Below are positions 5,493-7,180 of a DNA stretch of 7,180 nucleotides, in pieces. The stretch is from VBAS01 sp044867875 (GTDB lineage Bacteria > Bacteroidota > Bacteroidia > Chitinophagales > Chitinophagaceae), in NCBI GenBank assembly GCA_044867875.1, contig JBIOVR010000135.1, positions 1 through 7,180 of the forward strand, read 5' to 3'. Made by a program: the position numbers and the translations under genes. Each line of letters opens with the position of its first letter. Position 1 is the first letter of the stretch. The notes beneath the pieces are model-generated. The model was not told where the DNA came from, searched no databases, and saw only the letters and a list, made by a program, of their open reading frames with translations.

Positions 5493-7180
5493 TGAAAAGA
5501 ATTTTTTTTAAGCTGCCATTGCTTTTTTCTTTATTCTTTTTTTCGGTGCAAATTGCTGCGCAGGATAATTCCGATAAAACATTATCACAACATCCAAAGG
5601 ATACTAACGAGGTCAAAAGATTGATTGGCATCGCAGGTGAATATCGTTTTTCGAAACCGGATTCATCAGTAATTATTGCTGAAGAAGCTCTTTCACTCTC
5701 ACGTCAATTAAATTTTGTAAGAGGGGAAGGGGATGCATTACTTACGCTAGGCGAAGATCACCGGCTCGGCGGCGATTTTCCGCAGGCCTTAGAGGCATTG
5801 TTCCATGCATTACAAATAAGCAGAGGTATAGGTGACCAGGAAATGGAAGCAGGTTGTTTGAATTTCATCGGGGTCGCTTATGTTGATTTGGGAGAGTCAA
5901 GACAAGGTCTTAACTATCTTTTCCAGGCAAAAGAAATAAACGAAAGATATTCATTTACAATAATGATTTGCTTCGGTTTGACAAACATCGGGGTTGCTTA
6001 TGAACAATTAAATATTCTTGACTCTGCTTTGTTTTTCCATCAACAAGCTTACCAGGTCCTAACCAGGATAAAATCTATGGATATTAGCAGGAGTCCATTG
6101 AGGTCACTTGTATTAAGACATCTTGGAGATGTACAATACCGCCTGGGTAATTATGATAAGGCCCTTGGCTATTACGGGGAGGTTATTAGCAACAATGATC
6201 TGTTAAATATCAGTGGTTCTCAATTCCAAATTGCTGAATATTTCTTTAACATTAAAAATAACCCCGACTCGAGTCTTTATTACGCATTGCTTGCATTTAA
6301 TAACGGGCATAGATCATTTCAAAAAACAAATGTGCTTGCTGCCAGCAGGATACTTGCAAAATTATATAAGCAAAAAAACAGGTTGGATAGTGCTTACTAC
6401 TATCATGAAATATCATTGGAAATGAATGATAGTCTTTTTGGCCCTGAAAAAACTCATAAGCTTCAACTATTAGCGATCAACGAACAACAGCGGCAGCAGG
6501 AAATCCAACAAGAGAAAGAAAAGTTTAAGAGCAGGATCAAAATGTATGTTTTAATGGGTGCAGTAGGATTATTTTTATTACTTGCTATCATATTTTATCG
6601 TAACAACCGGCAGAAACAAAAAGCAAATAAAGTTTTAGAAACTACACTTACTCATTTAAGGTCTACTCAATCGCAACTTGTTCAATCAGAAAAAATGGCT
6701 TCTCTTGGCGAGCTTACTGCAGGCATTGCACATGAAATTCAAAACCCTTTAAATTTTGTCAATAATTTCTCTGATGTAAATACAGAACTGATCGACGAAG
6801 CGGAACAGGAAATGAATAAAGGGAATTTGGACGAGACAAAGACAATTTTGAGAAATATTAAAGAGAATGAAGAAAAAATAAATCATCACGGTAAAAGAGC
6901 TGATGCAATCGTAAAAGGAATGCTGCAGCATAGCCGCCGCAGCAGTGGACAAAAAGAACCAGTAGATATTAATGCTTTAGCTGATGAATATTTACGGCTA
7001 TCATATCATGGTCTTCGTGCAAAAGACAAATCTTTCAATGCAAATTTCAAAACTGATTTTGATAATAGCCTTGGTAAAATAAATATCATACCGCAAGATA
7101 TTGGCAGGGTTATTCTTAATTTGATTAACAATGCTTTTTATGCTGTAGATGAAAAAAAGAGATCGGAAATTGAAGGATTC
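5492..7180 (+). CDS. Periplasmic TPR-sensor histidine kinase (3' truncated by window edge)
   Basis: The frame is open for 563 codons from ATG 5492 to the last base with no stop. Residues 1-23 form a signal peptide (MKRIFFKLPLLF, ending IAA before QD). About seven TPR-like units span roughly 38-330, including FPQALEALFHALQISR, LDSALFFHQQAYQ, YDKALGYYGEVI, PDSSLYYALLAF and LDSAYYYHEISLEM. A coiled coil rich in glutamine, glutamate and lysine leads to one membrane span at about 352-370, followed by RNNRQKQKAN on the cytoplasmic side. The H-box GIAHEIQNPLNF carries phosphoacceptor H414, and the N-box NLINNAFYAV is at 543-552 (key N547). The window ends just after VDEKK, so G1, F and G2 boxes are not seen; roughly 100-110 more residues are expected from the paralogues. 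The start overlaps the TAA of the kinase scrap by one base. Its TPR half does not align by eye with the other two sensors beyond repeat motifs, so it probably binds a different ligand or partner. Confidence 0.94.
   Translation, partial: MKRIFFKLPLLFSLFFFSVQIAAQDNSDKTLSQHPKDTNEVKRLIGIAGEYRFSKPDSSVIIAEEALSLSRQLNFVRGEGDALLTLGEDHRLGGDFPQALEALFHALQISRGIGDQEMEAGCLNFIGVAYVDLGESRQGLNYLFQAKEINERYSFTIMICFGLTNIGVAYEQLNILDSALFFHQQAYQVLTRIKSMDISRSPLRSLVLRHLGDVQYRLGNYDKALGYYGEVISNNDLLNISGSQFQIAEYFFNIKNNPDSSLYYALLAFNNGHRSFQKTNVLAASRILAKLYKQKNRLDSAYYYHEISLEMNDSLFGPEKTHKLQLLAINEQQRQQEIQQEKEKFKSRIKMYVLMGAVGLFLLLAIIFYRNNRQKQKANKVLETTLTHLRSTQSQLVQSEKMASLGELTAGIAHEIQNPLNFVNNFSDVNTELIDEAEQEMNKGNLDETKTILRNIKENEEKINHHGKRADAIVKGMLQHSRRSSGQKEPVDINALADEYLRLSYHGLRAKDKSFNANFKTDFDNSLGKINIIPQDIGRVILNLINNAFYAVDEKKRSEIEGF

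Larger units (their letters stand above)
2..7180 (+). repeat. Dispersed direct repeat of the kinase module (four copies plus a scrap)
   Basis: The conserved kinase module recurs at 2-556 (5' cut off), 1823-2572, 3847-4590 and 6689-7180 (3' cut off), with a short decayed piece at 5405-5492. Full copies are about 745-750 bases, run from the E-K-M-A-S-L-G-E segment to the last residues, and are separated by about 1.3-2.1 kb of unrelated or strongly diverged sequence. Examples of perfect DNA identity are 25 bases shared by 122-146 and 4174-4198, and 26 bases shared by 1889-1914 and 3913-3938. Positions 2138-2177 and 7004-7043 match at 39 of 40 bases. These are paralogous gene segments, not a mobile element, but direct repeats this similar can drive unequal recombination. 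Confidence 0.85.

Noticed and set aside
6213..6952. Open frames at 6213-6425 plus and 6749-6952 minus
   Set aside because: Both are covered by the continuous TPR-kinase frame that starts at 5492; they are shadows.
1..7180. Insertion sequence, CRISPR array or tRNA
   Set aside because: No transposase, inverted terminal repeats, regular short repeats with spacers or cloverleaf-like sequence was seen; the repeats present are paralogous kinase segments.

Overview
The window is a run of same-strand (+) genes with an AT-rich, lysine- and asparagine-rich coding style. None of the starts has an obvious Shine-Dalgarno sequence, and the signal peptides end in A-Q or S-Q. The proteins are periplasmic TPR-sensor histidine kinases of a kind common in Bacteroidota. 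I infer a Bacteroidota bacterium, possibly Chitinophagaceae; the family-level placement is a guess from protein style, not a search result.

Layout: (1) positions 2-559, the C-terminal kinase half of a histidine kinase whose start lies left of the window. (2) 569-2587, a complete 672-residue TPR sensor histidine kinase. (3) 2584-4602, a second complete 672-residue TPR sensor kinase, overlapping the previous gene by ATGA. (4) 4614-5384, a secreted alpha/beta-hydrolase (serine esterase/peptidase type). (5) 5405-5492, a decayed scrap that matches only the last ~30 codons of the kinase genes. (6) 5492-7180, a further TPR sensor kinase that runs off the right edge with 563 codons visible. Gaps are 9 bp, a 4-bp overlap, 11 bp and 107 bp. 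No terminator-like hairpin or convincing promoter is visible between genes, so one transcription unit is likely. No gene-free stretch exceeds about 110 bases.

The complete kinases share one plan: signal peptide, about seven TPR-like units predicted to lie in the periplasm, a coiled coil, one membrane span, a second coiled coil, then a cytoplasmic HisKA-like dimerisation/phosphoacceptor domain and a HATPase_c domain. The kinase halves are nearly interchangeable between genes, whereas the TPR halves have diverged strongly. No response regulator is encoded here, so the output partner is elsewhere. The most notable points are the array itself, the kinase scrap beside the hydrolase (evidence for a lost array member), and patchy DNA identity between copies that suggests gene conversion.
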